Below are positions 26,557 to 35,787 of a DNA stretch of 64,000 nucleotides, piece after piece. Each line of letters begins with the position of its first letter. Within the stretch, counting starts at the first letter, position 1. This DNA comes from Pseudomonas resinovorans NBRC 106553 (GTDB lineage Bacteria > Pseudomonadota > Gammaproteobacteria > Pseudomonadales > Pseudomonadaceae), in the NCBI RefSeq assembly GCF_000412695.1, contig NC_021499.1, forward strand, positions 4,340,001-4,404,000, read 5' to 3'. Both the position numbers and the translations under genes were made by a program. The notes beneath the pieces are model-generated. The model saw only the letters and a program-made list of their open reading frames with translations, did no database searches and was not told the DNA's origin.

Positions 26557-27021
26557 TCAGCGCAGCTTCTTGATGCGTTCGCTCGGACTGATCACATCGG
26601 TCAGCCGGATACCGAACTTCTCGTTCACCACCACCACTTCGCCGTGGGCGATCAGGGTGCCGTTGACCAGCACATCCAGCGGCTCGCCGGCCAGGCGGTC
26701 GAGCTCGATCACCGAACCCTGGTTGAGCTGCAGCAGGTTGCGGATGGTGATGTCGGTATTGCCCACTTCCATGGAGATGGACACCGGGATGTCGAGGATC
26801 ACATCCAGGTTGGGACCGTCCAGGGTCACCGGGCCGGTGGCCTTGGGCATGCTGCCGAATTCTTCCATGGGCGCCCGTGGCGAACTCGGCGCGGCGGCGC
26901 CCTGGTTCATCAGGGCGTCGATGTCGTCCTGGGACGCGTCACCGGCTTCGGACAGGGCCGCGGCCCATTCATCGGCCAGTGCCTGTTCTTCGGGGGTGGG
27001 GGTATCCATGTCGTTTGCCAT
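26557..27021 (-). CDS. fliN: FliN, C-ring switch protein
   Basis: FliN forms the base of the C-ring with FliM. The 154-residue protein has an acidic N-terminal extension (1-60, EEQALADEWAAAL and a DIDALMNQG motif like that of FliM) and the SpoA domain (about 70-150) with LDVILDIPVSISMEVG, LLQLNQGSVIELDRLAGEPLD and VNEKFGIRLTDV. It follows fliM by 42 bp. Confidence 0.96.
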   Translation of the reverse strand: MANDMDTPTPEEQALADEWAAALSEAGDASQDDIDALMNQGAAAPSSPRAPMEEFGSMPKATGPVTLDGPNLDVILDIPVSISMEVGNTDITIRNLLQLNQGSVIELDRLAGEPLDVLVNGTLIAHGEVVVVNEKFGIRLTDVISPSERIKKLR

Positions 27022-27063
27022 CGCTTGACCTCGGCTGGCTCTGAATGCTGGGACAGCGCGCTA

Positions 27064-28035
27064 TCAGCGCTGGCGTTCGATAGGTTCGAGGATCTGCAGG
27101 GACAGGTTGCCCTTGTGCGATCCAAGCTTGGCCTTGAAGGCCGGCACGCCGTTGGCGCGCATGATCATGTGTTCGGGCAGCTCCACGGGAATGACGTCCC
27201 CCGGCTGCATGTGCAGGATGTCCCGCAGCTTGAGCTGGCGGCGCACCACGGTGGCGGCCACCGGCACGCTGACGTCGAGGATGTCCTCGCGCAGGGCCTT
27301 GATCCAGCGCTCGTCCTGGTCGTCGACGTCGGACTGGAAGCCGGCGTCGAGCATCTCGCGGATCGGCTCGATCATCGAATAGGGCATGGTGACGTGCAGG
27401 TCGCCGCCGCCGCCGTCCAGCTCGATATGGAAGGTGGACACCACCACCACTTCGCTGGGGCTGACGATGTTGGCCAGGGCCGGGTTCACTTCCGAGTTCA
27501 TGTATTCGAAGTTCACTTCCATCACCGCGTGCCAGGCTTCGGCCAGGTCGACGAAGGCCTGGTCCAGCACCATGCGCACCACGCGCAGCTCGGTGGGGGT
27601 GAACTCGCGGCCCTCGATCTTGGCGTGGCGGCCGTCACCGCCGAAGAAGTTGTCCACCAGCTTGAACACCAGCTTGGCGTCGAGGATGAACAGCGAGGTG
27701 CCGCGCAGCGGCTTCATCTTCACCAGGTTGAGGCTGGTGGGCACGTAGAGCGAATGCACGTACTCGCCGAACTTCATCACCTGCACGCCGCCCACCGCCA
27801 CATCGGCCGAGCGGCGCAGCAGGTTGAACATGCTGATGCGGGTGTAGCGGGCGAAACGCTCGTTGATCATTTCCAGGGTCGGCATGCGCCCCCGGACGAT
27901 GCGGTCCTGGCTGGTCAGGTCATAGCTTTTGACGCTGGTGGGATCGGCATCGGTTTCGGTTTCCACCAGGCCGTCGTCGACGCCGTGCAGCAGCGCGTCG
28001 ATCTCGTCCTGGGACAGCAGGTCTTGAACAGCCAT
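27064..28035 (-). CDS. fliM: FliM, motor switch protein
   Basis: FliM binds phospho-CheY and controls rotation direction. It has 323 residues. The N-terminal LLSQDEIDALLHGVDDG is the CheY-P docking peptide, the middle domain contains GEYVHSLYVPTSLNLVKM-like and FFGGDG segments, and the C-terminal SpoA domain contains LRDILHMQPGDVIPVELPE. It is second in the fliL operon, 13 bp after fliL. Confidence 0.97.
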   Translation of the reverse strand: MAVQDLLSQDEIDALLHGVDDGLVETETDADPTSVKSYDLTSQDRIVRGRMPTLEMINERFARYTRISMFNLLRRSADVAVGGVQVMKFGEYVHSLYVPTSLNLVKMKPLRGTSLFILDAKLVFKLVDNFFGGDGRHAKIEGREFTPTELRVVRMVLDQAFVDLAEAWHAVMEVNFEYMNSEVNPALANIVSPSEVVVVSTFHIELDGGGGDLHVTMPYSMIEPIREMLDAGFQSDVDDQDERWIKALREDILDVSVPVAATVVRRQLKLRDILHMQPGDVIPVELPEHMIMRANGVPAFKAKLGSHKGNLSLQILEPIERQR

Positions 28036-28048
28036 GGTCGTACCTTGC

Positions 28049-28567
28049 CTACTGCAATACGAAGTTGGTGAAGAGCACTTGCTCGACGGTCATCGCGCCG
28101 GTCTCCTGCTTGGCCAGTTCCTGCACCGTGGCGGTGGCCTGCTGGCGCAGCATCTCCTTGCCAACCGGTGTGATCAGGTTCTCGAAGCTCTGCCCGGAGA
28201 ACAGCATGACCAGCTTGTTGCGCAGCACCGGCATGTGCACCTTGAGCGCGTCGAGCTGGGCCTGGTCACGGGCCATCAGCGCCACGCTCACCTGCATGTA
28301 GCGCTGGCGACCGTTCTGGTTGAAGTTGACCACGAAGGCCGGCGCCATGTCCTGGTAGATGGCCGGTTGCCGCGTAGGCGCGGCGCTCGCCTCTTCCTTG
28401 GCGGGCTCGGCGGCCTTGTCGCCGCGACTGAGGAAGAACCAGGTGGCCCCCACCGACAGGCCGATCGCCAGCAATAGCGCGACCACGCCGAGGATGATGA
28501 GCTTCAGCTTGCTCTTGCCACCTGCCGCACCACCCTCTGCCGGGGCCTTCGCTTGTTTCGTCGCCAT
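28049..28567 (-). CDS. fliL: FliL, basal body/stator-associated protein
   Basis: FliL is a single-span inner-membrane protein that rings the stators and supports torque. It has 172 residues: a short cytoplasmic Lys/Ala-rich N-terminus, a helix (LIILGVVALLLAIGLSVGATWFF), and a periplasmic stomatin-like domain ending MTVEQVLFTNFVLQ, the typical FliL C-terminus. It is first in the fliLMNOPQR-flhB operon behind a strong sigma-54 element. Confidence 0.95.
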   Translation of the reverse strand: MATKQAKAPAEGGAAGGKSKLKLIILGVVALLLAIGLSVGATWFFLSRGDKAAEPAKEEASAAPTRQPAIYQDMAPAFVVNFNQNGRQRYMQVSVALMARDQAQLDALKVHMPVLRNKLVMLFSGQSFENLITPVGKEMLRQQATATVQELAKQETGAMTVEQVLFTNFVLQ

Positions 28568-28618
28568 GCCAATAATCCGTCACTGGGCGGGATGAATCCG
28601 CCGTTTCCAGGGGAATGA

Positions 28619-28633
28619 GCAAGTGTTATGCCA
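28619..28633 (-). promoter_or_regulatory. fliL: Sigma-54 promoter of the fliL operon
   Basis: Minus strand TGGCATAACACTTGC fits the RpoN consensus TGGCAC-N5-TTGC with exact GG/GC spacing, 51 bases before the fliL ATG. It lies in the 326-bp gap 28568-28893, whose other content is repeat copy 2; the remaining bases show no gene. Confidence 0.8.
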
Positions 28634-28749
28634 GATCGCCGGCCAGCCGGCGCGTGAGGCAACTGCTTCAGGGCAGCGGATATACCAGTGTCGGGGGGCG
28701 ACTGTCACGGGGGGATTGCGGGAAACCGGCACGCCGGTGCCGGGCGCTT

Positions 28750-28844
28750 CGTAGGATTTGGCGGGCGGCGCTCCGCTTGAGCGAAGCGATACCCATCTGC
28801 TCCAACCAAACAGCATGGGTATCGCAAGCTCAACCCATCCTACG
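28750..28844. repeat. Intergenic inverted repeat, family A copy 2
   Basis: It starts CGTAGGATTTGG and ends ACCCATCCTACG, with inner arms GCGATACCCAT (28786-28796) and ATGGGTATCGC (28815-28825). The left outer arm has drifted and a GC-rich insertion (GGCGGGCGGCGC) is present compared with copy 1. It sits just past the fliK stop codon and before the fliL promoter, where it could separate the two units. Confidence 0.78.
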
Positions 28845-28893
28845 TCGCGCCTACAAGTCCGGCGCCGGGGTCTGCGTTCGTGCAAGCGGGCCG

Positions 28894-30159
28894 TCAGGCG
28901 TAGTAGTCCACCAGGCCACGCCCGCCGCTGTGGGTCGGACGAATCTCGCTGTGGCTGACCGAGATTTCCTCATCGCCGCTGCCGGCGCCAAAATCGGCAC
29001 GGTTGCCGCCACGGCGCTCGCCGTCACCGCCCTGCCCTTGCCAGCCACGGCTGAGGGACTGGTCGGAGACGTTCACGTCCGGCTGGTTCATGCCCTGCTG
29101 GGCGAACATGTCGCGCAGACGGTGCATCTGCCCTTCGAGGGCGTCGCGGACGTTGGCGTTGGGACTGGCGAAGGTCACCTGGGTCTGGTCCTGGTTCAGG
29201 TTCACCCGTACCTCGAGGCGGCCCAGCTCCTGCGGATCGAGCTGGATCTCGGCGGACTTGAGGTTCTGGCTGGACAGCCACATCACCCGGTCCACCACCG
29301 CTTCGCTGAAGCCGCCCTGGTTCAACGGCACCGGCTGGCCCGGCACCAAGACCGGCGCACGCTGGGCCTGGGCGGCCTGCTGGCTGATGGCCTGGCTCAG
29401 GCTGTTGAGACGACTGGCGAGCAGTTCGTTGCGCACCTCGCCCTTGTTCTCGCCCAGGCCATCGGCCACCTCCACCGACAAGGTGGCGGTCGACAGTTCG
29501 CTGTCCAGCTTGCCCTCGCCCGCTTCCAGCGGCTCGTCCGCGAAGGCGGCCAGGGCGCTGGCGAAGTCCTGGTCGGCGGTGGGCGCCGTCTGCGTGGCGT
29601 TCTGTGCCTGCTGGGCGGCCTGGGCACCCTGTTCGAGGGCCATTTTCACCGCCGGCAAGCCGTTGAGCTGATCCAGGTCGGGGTCGAGGCTGGCCTCGCT
29701 CAGGGTAGCCGGGGCCGCGCTGTTGACCGTGGGCGGCACAGGCAGCAGCTCGCTGCCGAGCTCGGCGGCGGCGGCAGCGTCATCGGCCGGTGCCTGGCCG
29801 GTCATGGCCATCAGCAGCAGTGGGTCCAGGACCTGCTCTTCGGGGACCGAAGCTTCGCTGGTCTCGCCCTCTTCGGCCGGCAAGGCCTTGCCGCTATCGG
29901 CAACGGCGGGCGCGGTGGCGGCAGGGTCGGCGGTCGGCTTTTCCTGGCCGGCCACTTCATCGGTCTTGTCCTTGGCCTGCTTGGCAGCCGCGTCGTTGCG
30001 CTCGGCGGCCTTGGCCTGACGTTCCTTGGCATACATCTGGGCGAAGCTGGATGCCTCGCCCTTGCTGGTTTCCACCGGTTTATCCGGGGCTTTCGCGGCC
30101 GGTGCTTTCGGCTTCACCTCAGGCCTGGCCTGAAGAAGCAGATCGGGGGCAACGGGCAT
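28894..30159 (-). CDS. fliK: FliK, hook-length control protein
   Basis: FliK measures the hook and triggers the FlhB switch. The protein is 421 residues: a long low-complexity Ala/Lys/Glu/Gln N-terminal ruler region (1-270) and a FliK C-terminal domain (about 280-385) with VMWLSSQNLKSAEIQLDPQELGRLEVRVNL and VRDALEGQMHRLRDMF patterns. The ATG at 30159 has GGAGAG five bases upstream; a GTG two codons earlier overlaps that ribosome site. A perfect sigma-54 element precedes it. Confidence 0.93.
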   Translation of the reverse strand: MPVAPDLLLQARPEVKPKAPAAKAPDKPVETSKGEASSFAQMYAKERQAKAAERNDAAAKQAKDKTDEVAGQEKPTADPAATAPAVADSGKALPAEEGETSEASVPEEQVLDPLLLMAMTGQAPADDAAAAAELGSELLPVPPTVNSAAPATLSEASLDPDLDQLNGLPAVKMALEQGAQAAQQAQNATQTAPTADQDFASALAAFADEPLEAGEGKLDSELSTATLSVEVADGLGENKGEVRNELLASRLNSLSQAISQQAAQAQRAPVLVPGQPVPLNQGGFSEAVVDRVMWLSSQNLKSAEIQLDPQELGRLEVRVNLNQDQTQVTFASPNANVRDALEGQMHRLRDMFAQQGMNQPDVNVSDQSLSRGWQGQGGDGERRGGNRADFGAGSGDEEISVSHSEIRPTHSGGRGLVDYYA

Positions 30160-30198
30160 GGGCACTCTCCGCTCGGGTTGGTTCGTGCCAGGGGGATT

Positions 30199-30213
30199 GC
30201 AAGGGACGGGCCA
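30199..30213 (-). promoter_or_regulatory. fliK: Sigma-54 promoter of fliK
   Basis: Minus strand TGGCCCGTCCCTTGC has perfect TGGC and TTGC boxes with correct spacing, 39 bases before the fliK ATG and just after the hptB stop codon (30241). In P. aeruginosa fliK is a FleR/RpoN-dependent gene, which bears on the fleR amber codon reported here. Confidence 0.78.
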
Positions 30214-30240
30214 ACATTTCGGCCCTGGGGAAATCGCGGC

Positions 30241-30594
30241 TCAGCCGGCCAGCCCGCGACGCTCTTCCTGCATCAGCGCGCGCACGATGAGGAACTCTTC
30301 TTCGATCTGCAGGATAAGGGCAGGCGCGTCGGCCAACTGGTCGCGATGGGCGATGTCTTCCAGCTGCTTGCACAGGCCCGCCAGCAGGAGCGCGCCCATA
30401 TTGCTGCAGCTGCCCTTGAAGCTGTGGGCAGCCAGGCGCAGCGCCTGGCTGTCGGCTAGCCGCTGGCTGTCCTGGATCTGCCGCAGGCGTTCGGTCGAGT
30501 CCGCCAGGAAGGTATCCAGCAACACCGGAAACTCGTCCTCCATGACGTCCCGCAGGGCAGACAGCACTGAATGGTCGAGATGGATATCGGACAA
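30241..30594 (-). CDS. hptB: HptB, histidine phosphotransfer protein
   Basis: This 117-residue HPt domain has phospho-His57 in LRLAAHSFKGSCSNMGA. In P. aeruginosa HptB receives phosphate from several hybrid sensors and passes it to HsbR, controlling HsbA and the FlgM/c-di-GMP outputs. The start is a TTG at 30594 (MSDIHLDHSVL) with GGGAG 8 bases upstream; the longer in-frame reading to 30657 overlaps hsbR. Order hsbA-hsbR-hptB is as expected. Confidence 0.88.
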   Translation of the reverse strand: MSDIHLDHSVLSALRDVMEDEFPVLLDTFLADSTERLRQIQDSQRLADSQALRLAAHSFKGSCSNMGALLLAGLCKQLEDIAHRDQLADAPALILQIEEEFLIVRALMQEERRGLAG

Positions 30595-30625
30595 ATCCCT
30601 CGCTCCCTGTACTGAAGTCGGAAAA

Positions 30626-32320
30626 TTATGCCTGAGCGGGCCAGCGGAACTCCACATGTATGCCCTGGCCGCCCTCGCCGGGCTCGCAGTGGGCCGCGAG
30701 CTTGCTCACCAGGGTCAGGCCCCGGCCGCAGAGGCTGTCCATCGATGTCGGGCCGGCCAATACGCCCGCCAGGTCGAAGCCCTTGCCGCTGTCCTGCACC
30801 TTGACGATCAGGCGCCCTCCCCGTCCCTCGGGAAGCAATTGCAGGTTGAAGCGCACATATCCGGCCTCCAGGGCGGCCAGGCGCTCGCTGCGCTCACGGT
30901 AGTAGCGGGCGAAGCCCTCGGCATTGCGTTTCAGGGAGGAGTCCAGCCCCAGCACGCCATGTTCCAGGGCGTTGGAATAGAGCTCGGCGAGCACGGTGTA
31001 GAGTGCCCCGCCCTGGTCGCGCAGGCCCTGGACCTCCAGCAGGAGCTGCAGGAGGAAGGGCAAGGGATTGAAGCGCTTGAGGGTCTGGGCGCGGAATTCG
31101 AAGCTGGCGGACCAATCCAGCGGACTGGAATGGCCGCTGTCGGTGAAGGCCAGCTTGGCGCGCTCGGTGACCTCATCGAGCATGCGCACCTCGATCATGC
31201 TCACGTCGTCCTGGGCGTGACCACGGAAGGCGCTAAGAGCCAGCTGGATCTCGTCGAACAGGCGATTGCCATCGCCGTTGGCGTCGAACACCTCGCGCAG
31301 GCGCTGGTCGCCAAAGACTTCGTCGTTGTCGTTGCGGGTTTCCAGCACACCATCGGAGACCAGGAAGATGCGGTCGTCGGTCTCGATGGGGTACGCCTCG
31401 AAGTGGGCATTGAAGGCGCTCTGCTCGAGCACCCCCAGCGGCAGGTGGCGGGACACCAGCGGCACCCGCTCGCCGCTGCCGGCGCGGCGCAGGTAGCCGT
31501 CCGGCAGGCCGCCGTTCCACACCTCGACCATGCGCCGCTGGAAGCTCAGGTTGAGGAAGGTGGCGCAGCAGAACACCCCCACCGGCAGGATGCGTTTCAG
31601 CTTGGCGTTCATCTCCCGCAGGATGTCCGCCATGGCGTAGCCCTTGGCGGTCATGCCGTAGAACACCTCGGCCAGCGGCATGGCGCCGATGGCCGCCGGC
31701 AGGCCATGGCCGGTGAAGTCGCCGAGCAGCACGTGCATGCCGCCGGACGGCTTGTAGGCGGCCAGCAGCAGGTCGCCGTTGAACAGCGCATAGGGCGATT
31801 GCAGGTAGCGGATGTTCGGCGCGCTCAGGCAGCCGGAATGCGCCACCTTGTCGAACACCGCCTTGGCCACCCGCTGCTCGGTGACCAGGTGCTCGTTGTG
31901 CCGGGCGATCAGGTCACGCTGCTGCAGCACGGTGTCCTGCAGGCGGCGCAGGCGGTCGAGCGCCTTGATCTTGGCTTCGAGGATGACGCGGTTGTAGGGC
32001 TTGGCGAGAAAGTCGTCGCCGCCGGCCTCCAGGCAGCGCACCAGGGCCTCGTTCTCGGTCAGCGAGGTGAGGAAGATGATCGGCACCAGGGCCTCGCCCG
32101 CCAGCTGCTTGATCCGCCGGGCCGCCTCGAAGCCGTCCATGACCGGCATCAGGGCGTCCATCAGCACCAGCTGCGGCTGTTCCTGCTGGAACAGCGACAC
32201 GGCTTCCAGGCCATTGGCGGCGGTGAGGGCGCGATGGCCCTGGCGACTGACGATGGTGGAAAGCAGCAGCCTGTCCGCCGCGTTGTCCTCGGCAATCAGG
32301 ATCGTCAGCGGCGACGGCAT
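30626..32320 (-). CDS. hsbR: HsbR, response regulator with PP2C phosphatase and anti-sigma-like kinase domains
   Basis: This 564-residue protein contains a receiver domain (1-120, phospho-Asp55 in LVLMDALMPVMDG, Lys in LAKPYN), a linker, a PP2C/SpoIIE phosphatase (about 165-375, with LLGDFTGHGLPAAIGAMPL and VSDGVLETRND metal sites) and a C-terminal HATPase_c (about 430-560, ELYSNALEHG). HsbR switches between kinase and phosphatase on HsbA. It is flanked by hsbA upstream and hptB downstream. Confidence 0.92.
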   Translation of the reverse strand: MPSPLTILIAEDNAADRLLLSTIVSRQGHRALTAANGLEAVSLFQQEQPQLVLMDALMPVMDGFEAARRIKQLAGEALVPIIFLTSLTENEALVRCLEAGGDDFLAKPYNRVILEAKIKALDRLRRLQDTVLQQRDLIARHNEHLVTEQRVAKAVFDKVAHSGCLSAPNIRYLQSPYALFNGDLLLAAYKPSGGMHVLLGDFTGHGLPAAIGAMPLAEVFYGMTAKGYAMADILREMNAKLKRILPVGVFCCATFLNLSFQRRMVEVWNGGLPDGYLRRAGSGERVPLVSRHLPLGVLEQSAFNAHFEAYPIETDDRIFLVSDGVLETRNDNDEVFGDQRLREVFDANGDGNRLFDEIQLALSAFRGHAQDDVSMIEVRMLDEVTERAKLAFTDSGHSSPLDWSASFEFRAQTLKRFNPLPFLLQLLLEVQGLRDQGGALYTVLAELYSNALEHGVLGLDSSLKRNAEGFARYYRERSERLAALEAGYVRFNLQLLPEGRGGRLIVKVQDSGKGFDLAGVLAGPTSMDSLCGRGLTLVSKLAAHCEPGEGGQGIHVEFRWPAQA

Positions 32321-32331
32321 GGCGATGAACC

Positions 32332-32637
32332 TCAGGCGATCTGGAACAGTTGTTCGAAGTTGGAAATGGCGAGGATCTTGCGGACGTCGGGGTTGCAGTT
32401 GGCGAGGCGGATCTGCGCTCGTTCGCCGCCGGCGTGGTCACGCAGCAGGAGCAGCATGCCGAGGGCAGAGCTGTCGAGGTAGGTGGTGCCCTTGAGGTCC
32501 ACGACGTAGCGCTTGGGGGTGGTGTTGACGCGCTCGTAGGCGTCGCGGAATTCCTGGTGGGCGCCGAAATCGAAACGTCCCTGGATGGTGATGGTCAGCT
32601 CCTGCCCATCATCGGAGGGCATCGAGGTAATGGCCAT
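32332..32637 (-). CDS. hsbA: HsbA, STAS anti-sigma-factor antagonist
   Basis: This 101-residue STAS domain protein carries the phosphorylatable serine in TTYLDSSALGMLLLL (Ser56/57). In P. aeruginosa unphosphorylated and phosphorylated HsbA choose between FlgM and the diguanylate cyclase HsbD, tuning motility against biofilm. The start at 32637 (MAITSMPSDD) follows AAGGAG by 6 bases; an extension six codons upstream is possible but unneeded. It is first in the hsbA-hsbR-hptB unit. Confidence 0.92.
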   Translation of the reverse strand: MAITSMPSDDGQELTITIQGRFDFGAHQEFRDAYERVNTTPKRYVVDLKGTTYLDSSALGMLLLLRDHAGGERAQIRLANCNPDVRKILAISNFEQLFQIA

Positions 32638-32799
32638 GCATAGCTCCTTGTTCAAGTTCGGAAAGCGCGTGGAGAAGATTTAGCACCCGCCTCCAAGCAG
32701 GGCAACCGGAAAGCGGCGCGGAGAAGAAATTTAGGCTGTCGGGATGACCGGGAGTAAAACTGGCGAGGGCAACTCATACCGAACTGACTCCGAGCCAGC

Positions 32800-33170
32800 T
32801 GATGCCTCCCTCTCCCCCCGCCCCTCTCCCAGAGGGCGAGGGGTGACTCGCGCCGACGAGGCACAAACCAACCTGATGCCAACTGCGGCCTGAAACGAAG
32901 CAGCGAAAATGACGCCGCGCAAACCGCCCCTTCAGGAGGCCGAGTGGAATCCTTGCGCAGGGGGACGAGCGGCATGGATGCCGCGAGAGGCGCGCGGGGC
33001 CATGGATGGCCCTTCGCGCCGGCCCCCGGAGCAAGGATGGAGCGAGGGAAGTTTGGCGAAGCCAAACCCGGATGTCGGGGCAAGTTTTTTGGTTCCTTTT
33101 CAACGATTGGAAAAGGAACTCGCCCGGGAAGGCGAAACAGAAACCATCAGCCCACTCAGAGCTGAGCTGA
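32800..33170. repeat. Structured intergenic element with five perfect hairpins
   Basis: The 544-bp gap 32638-33181 between hsbA and fliJ has no credible gene but holds a chain of perfect inverted repeats: CCCTCT/AGAGGG (32822-32836), GCGGCAT/ATGCCGC (32969-32984), GGGCCAT/ATGGCCC (32997-33012), GTTTGGC/GCCAAAC (33051-33067) and TTCCTTTTC/GAAAAGGAA (33093-33118). I recall similar sequence as a dispersed Pseudomonas intergenic element, giving rise to many spurious small ORFs, but cannot test it. The hsbA promoter should lie in 32638-32800; no sigma-54 or sigma-28 motif was found there. Confidence 0.6.
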
Positions 33171-33181
33171 GCACCGAGACC

Positions 33182-33631
33182 TCAGCCCTCCCCCCGTCCC
33201 GGCATCCGCTGCACCAGCTCATCGAGCAACTTCTGCTCGCGCTTGTCTTCGATTGCACGGGCTTCATCGAGGTAGCGCTGCACCAGCTTGCGCAACCCTT
33301 CCAGGCGAGCGTGGCGCTGTTGCCAGGCGGCACGTGCCTTGTCGAGGTTGTCGCGGTGCCATTTGACGCTCTGCGCCTGCTGGCCGATGGCCGATTCCAG
33401 CTGGGACAGGAAGCGCTGGTAGTTCATCAGCCACTGGCCGGAAACCCCGCGCTTGCCCTCCTCGATCCACTGCTGCTGGTAGTCGCCACGATAGCGTTCC
33501 AGCTCGCCGAGCTTCATCTCCGCCTGGGTCACCTGGCCCTGGCAGCGGCCCAACATGCGCGCCGCCTCGCGCTCGGCGCGGGCGGCCATTTCGACTACCG
33601 GCGCCAGGCGCGCCGCACGGGTGCCGGACAT
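33182..33631 (-). CDS. fliJ: FliJ, export chaperone-escort/ATPase stalk
   Basis: This 149-residue protein is nearly all coiled coil (AARAEREAARML... to LVQRYLDEARAIEDKREQKLLDEL), as expected for FliJ, which inserts in the FliI ring and contacts FlhA. It is last in the fliEFGHIJ run, 6 bp after fliI. The strong-hairpin element follows it. Confidence 0.92.
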   Translation of the reverse strand: MSGTRAARLAPVVEMAARAEREAARMLGRCQGQVTQAEMKLGELERYRGDYQQQWIEEGKRGVSGQWLMNYQRFLSQLESAIGQQAQSVKWHRDNLDKARAAWQQRHARLEGLRKLVQRYLDEARAIEDKREQKLLDELVQRMPGRGEG

Positions 33632-33637
33632 GGGTTA

Positions 33638-34990
33638 TCAGCCCTGGACGCCGAGGGAAGCCGCCAGGCGCTGGGCGCTCGGGGCCAGGCCTTCGCTCTC
33701 GTCCAGGGCCTGGCGCAGGAAGGCGCTCATGGTCGGCTGGCGGGCGATGGCCAGGTCGGTATCGGGATCGCCGCCGGCGACATAGGCGCCCACGCTGATC
33801 AGGTCGCGGCTCTGCTGGTAGCGCGACCAGAGCTGCTTGAAGCGCTGGGCCAGCTTCATTTGCTCCGGACTGACCACCTGGGGCATGACCCGGCTGATGG
33901 ACGCCTCGATATCGATGGCCGGGTAGTGGCCTTCCTCGGCCAGGCGACGGGACAGCACGAAGTGGCCATCGAGCACGCCGCGCGCGGCGTCGGCGATGGG
34001 GTCCTGCTGGTCGTCACCCTCGGAAAGCACGGTGTAGAAGGCGGTGATGGAGCCGCCGCCCTGCTCGGCATTGCCGGCGCGTTCCACCAGCTTCGGCAGC
34101 TTGGCGAACACCGAGGGCGGATAGCCCTTGGTGGCCGGCGGCTCGCCGATGGCCAGGGCGATCTCGCGCTGGGCCTGGGCGAAACGGGTCAGGGAATCCA
34201 TCAGCAACAGGACATTCTTGCCCTTGTCGCGGAAGTATTCGGCGATACGGGTGCAGTACATGGCGGCGCGCAGGCGCATAAGCGGCGCATCGTCCGCCGG
34301 CGAGGCCACCACTACGGAACGCTTGAGGCCTTCTTCGCCGAGGATGTGCTCGATGAATTCCTTCACCTCGCGGCCCCGTTCGCCGATCAGGCCGACGACG
34401 ATGATCTCCGCCTCGGTGAAGCGGGTCATCATGCCCAGCAGCACGCTCTTGCCCACGCCGGTACCGGCGAACAGGCCGAGGCGCTGGCCACGGCCGACGG
34501 TGAGCAGCGCATTGATCGAGCGAATGCCCACATCCAGCGGCTCGCTGATGGGGTGGCGCTTCAGGGGGTTGATGGTGGGGCCGTCCATCGGCACCCAGTC
34601 CTCGGCCTTCATGCCGCCCTTGCCGTCCAGTGCGCGGCCGGCGCCATCGAGCACCCGACCGAGCATGGACATGCCCATGGGCAGGCGGCCGGTATCCGGC
34701 AGGGGCACCACCCGGGCGCCGGGCGCGATGCCCGACAGGCTGCCCACCGGCATCAGGTAGATCTTGCTGCCGGCAAAACCCATCACCTCGGCCTCCACCT
34801 GCACCGGGTGATAGCTGTCGTCGTTGATCACCAGGCAACGGCTGCCGACCGGCGCACGCAGGCCTTCCGCTTCCAGGGTGAGGCCCACCATGCGCAGCAG
34901 GCGGCCTTCCACCAGGGGTTGCGTGGGCAGGTCGATGACGTCGTTGTAACCCGCCAGGCGCTTGGCGAAGCTGGCCCGCTCAATACGCAT
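33638..34990 (-). CDS. fliI: FliI, flagellar export ATPase
   Basis: This F1-beta-like ATPase is 450 residues long. Walker A is AGTGVGKS at 175-182; the type III ATPase signature is seen as [32 protein letters not shown], and Walker B as [18 protein letters not shown]. FliI powers delivery of substrates to the export gate. The start overlaps fliH by 11 bp. Confidence 0.97.
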   Translation of the reverse strand: MRIERASFAKRLAGYNDVIDLPTQPLVEGRLLRMVGLTLEAEGLRAPVGSRCLVINDDSYHPVQVEAEVMGFAGSKIYLMPVGSLSGIAPGARVVPLPDTGRLPMGMSMLGRVLDGAGRALDGKGGMKAEDWVPMDGPTINPLKRHPISEPLDVGIRSINALLTVGRGQRLGLFAGTGVGKSVLLGMMTRFTEAEIIVVGLIGERGREVKEFIEHILGEEGLKRSVVVASPADDAPLMRLRAAMYCTRIAEYFRDKGKNVLLLMDSLTRFAQAQREIALAIGEPPATKGYPPSVFAKLPKLVERAGNAEQGGGSITAFYTVLSEGDDQQDPIADAARGVLDGHFVLSRRLAEEGHYPAIDIEASISRVMPQVVSPEQMKLAQRFKQLWSRYQQSRDLISVGAYVAGGDPDTDLAIARQPTMSAFLRQALDESEGLAPSAQRLAASLGVQG

Positions 34991-35780
34991 GGTCGAGGCT
35001 GTCCGGGGCGTCCAGGTCCAGCACCAGGTCGGCGGACGGCGGATGCACCTTCTGCTCGCGCTGTTGCTCGAAGAGTTGCTTCATGGCCTGGGCGAGCCGC
35101 GTTTCGATACTGGCATCGATGCGCGAATGTTCGGTCTCGACACGGCAGCCACCCGGCTCCAGGGCTTCGTCCTCGAGGATGCGCCAGCTTTCCTCGTGGC
35201 GTTCGCGCAGGGCTTTGACCTGCTCGAAGTCCTGCGGGTTGATGTGGATGCGCAGATTGCTGGCGCCCATGGGCAACAGCTTCAGGGCCTCGCGCAGCAC
35301 ATGGCGGATCTGGCTGGAATCGGTGCGCAGCTCGCGCTGGATCACCTGGCGGGTGATCAGGCTGGTGAGGTGTATCAGGGATTCCTCGATCTGCCGGTCC
35401 TGTTCGGCGATGGGCTCCAGCAGCTGGCCCATGAGGGTCTCCAGCTGGGCCACGCGCGCGTTCAGGGCCGTCTCGGCTTCCTGCCGGGCCTTGAGCTGGC
35501 CGGCATGGAAGCCGTCGCGCTCGCCGGTGGCGAAGCCTTCGTTGTAGGCGTCCTGGCGGATGGCCTCGAGTTCGTCCAGCGTCAGCGGCTTGACGTCCTC
35601 AATGGGCACTTCCTCGATCTGCGGTTCCGGCTCGGGCTCGGCGGCGGTGACCGCCGCTTCCGGCTCGGGCTCGACCTCCGGCTCCGCGCCGGCCGGGTCG
35701 AAGCTGGGCAGCGACCAGCGATCGAAGACGTTGACGTCCTTGGCGCGGATCAGTTCGCTTGGCGATTCCTTGCTGGCCAT
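34980..35780 (-). CDS. fliH: FliH, FliI regulator/stator of export ATPase
   Basis: This 266-residue protein has an N-terminal part rich in Glu/Pro ([12 protein letters not shown]), a helical central region starting [27 protein letters not shown] (GxxxG-type repeat characteristic of FliH) and a C-terminal V-ATPase E-like domain. FliH dimerises and binds FliI and FliN. It overlaps fliI by 11 bp and follows fliG by 7 bp. Confidence 0.92.
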   Translation of the reverse strand: MASKESPSELIRAKDVNVFDRWSLPSFDPAGAEPEVEPEPEAAVTAAEPEPEPQIEEVPIEDVKPLTLDELEAIRQDAYNEGFATGERDGFHAGQLKARQEAETALNARVAQLETLMGQLLEPIAEQDRQIEESLIHLTSLITRQVIQRELRTDSSQIRHVLREALKLLPMGASNLRIHINPQDFEQVKALRERHEESWRILEDEALEPGGCRVETEHSRIDASIETRLAQAMKQLFEQQREQKVHPPSADLVLDLDAPDSLDHAY

Positions 35781-35787
35781 GACCGCC

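Noticed and set aside
32944..33165. Small ORF (73 codons) in the hsbA-fliJ gap
   Set aside because: Lies wholly within the structured repeat, low-complexity Gly/Arg; probably a translation of repeat DNA.
32909..35218. 769-codon plus-strand open frame opposite fliJ-fliI
   Set aside because: Runs across the hairpin element and antisense to two firm flagellar genes; no protein-like pattern.
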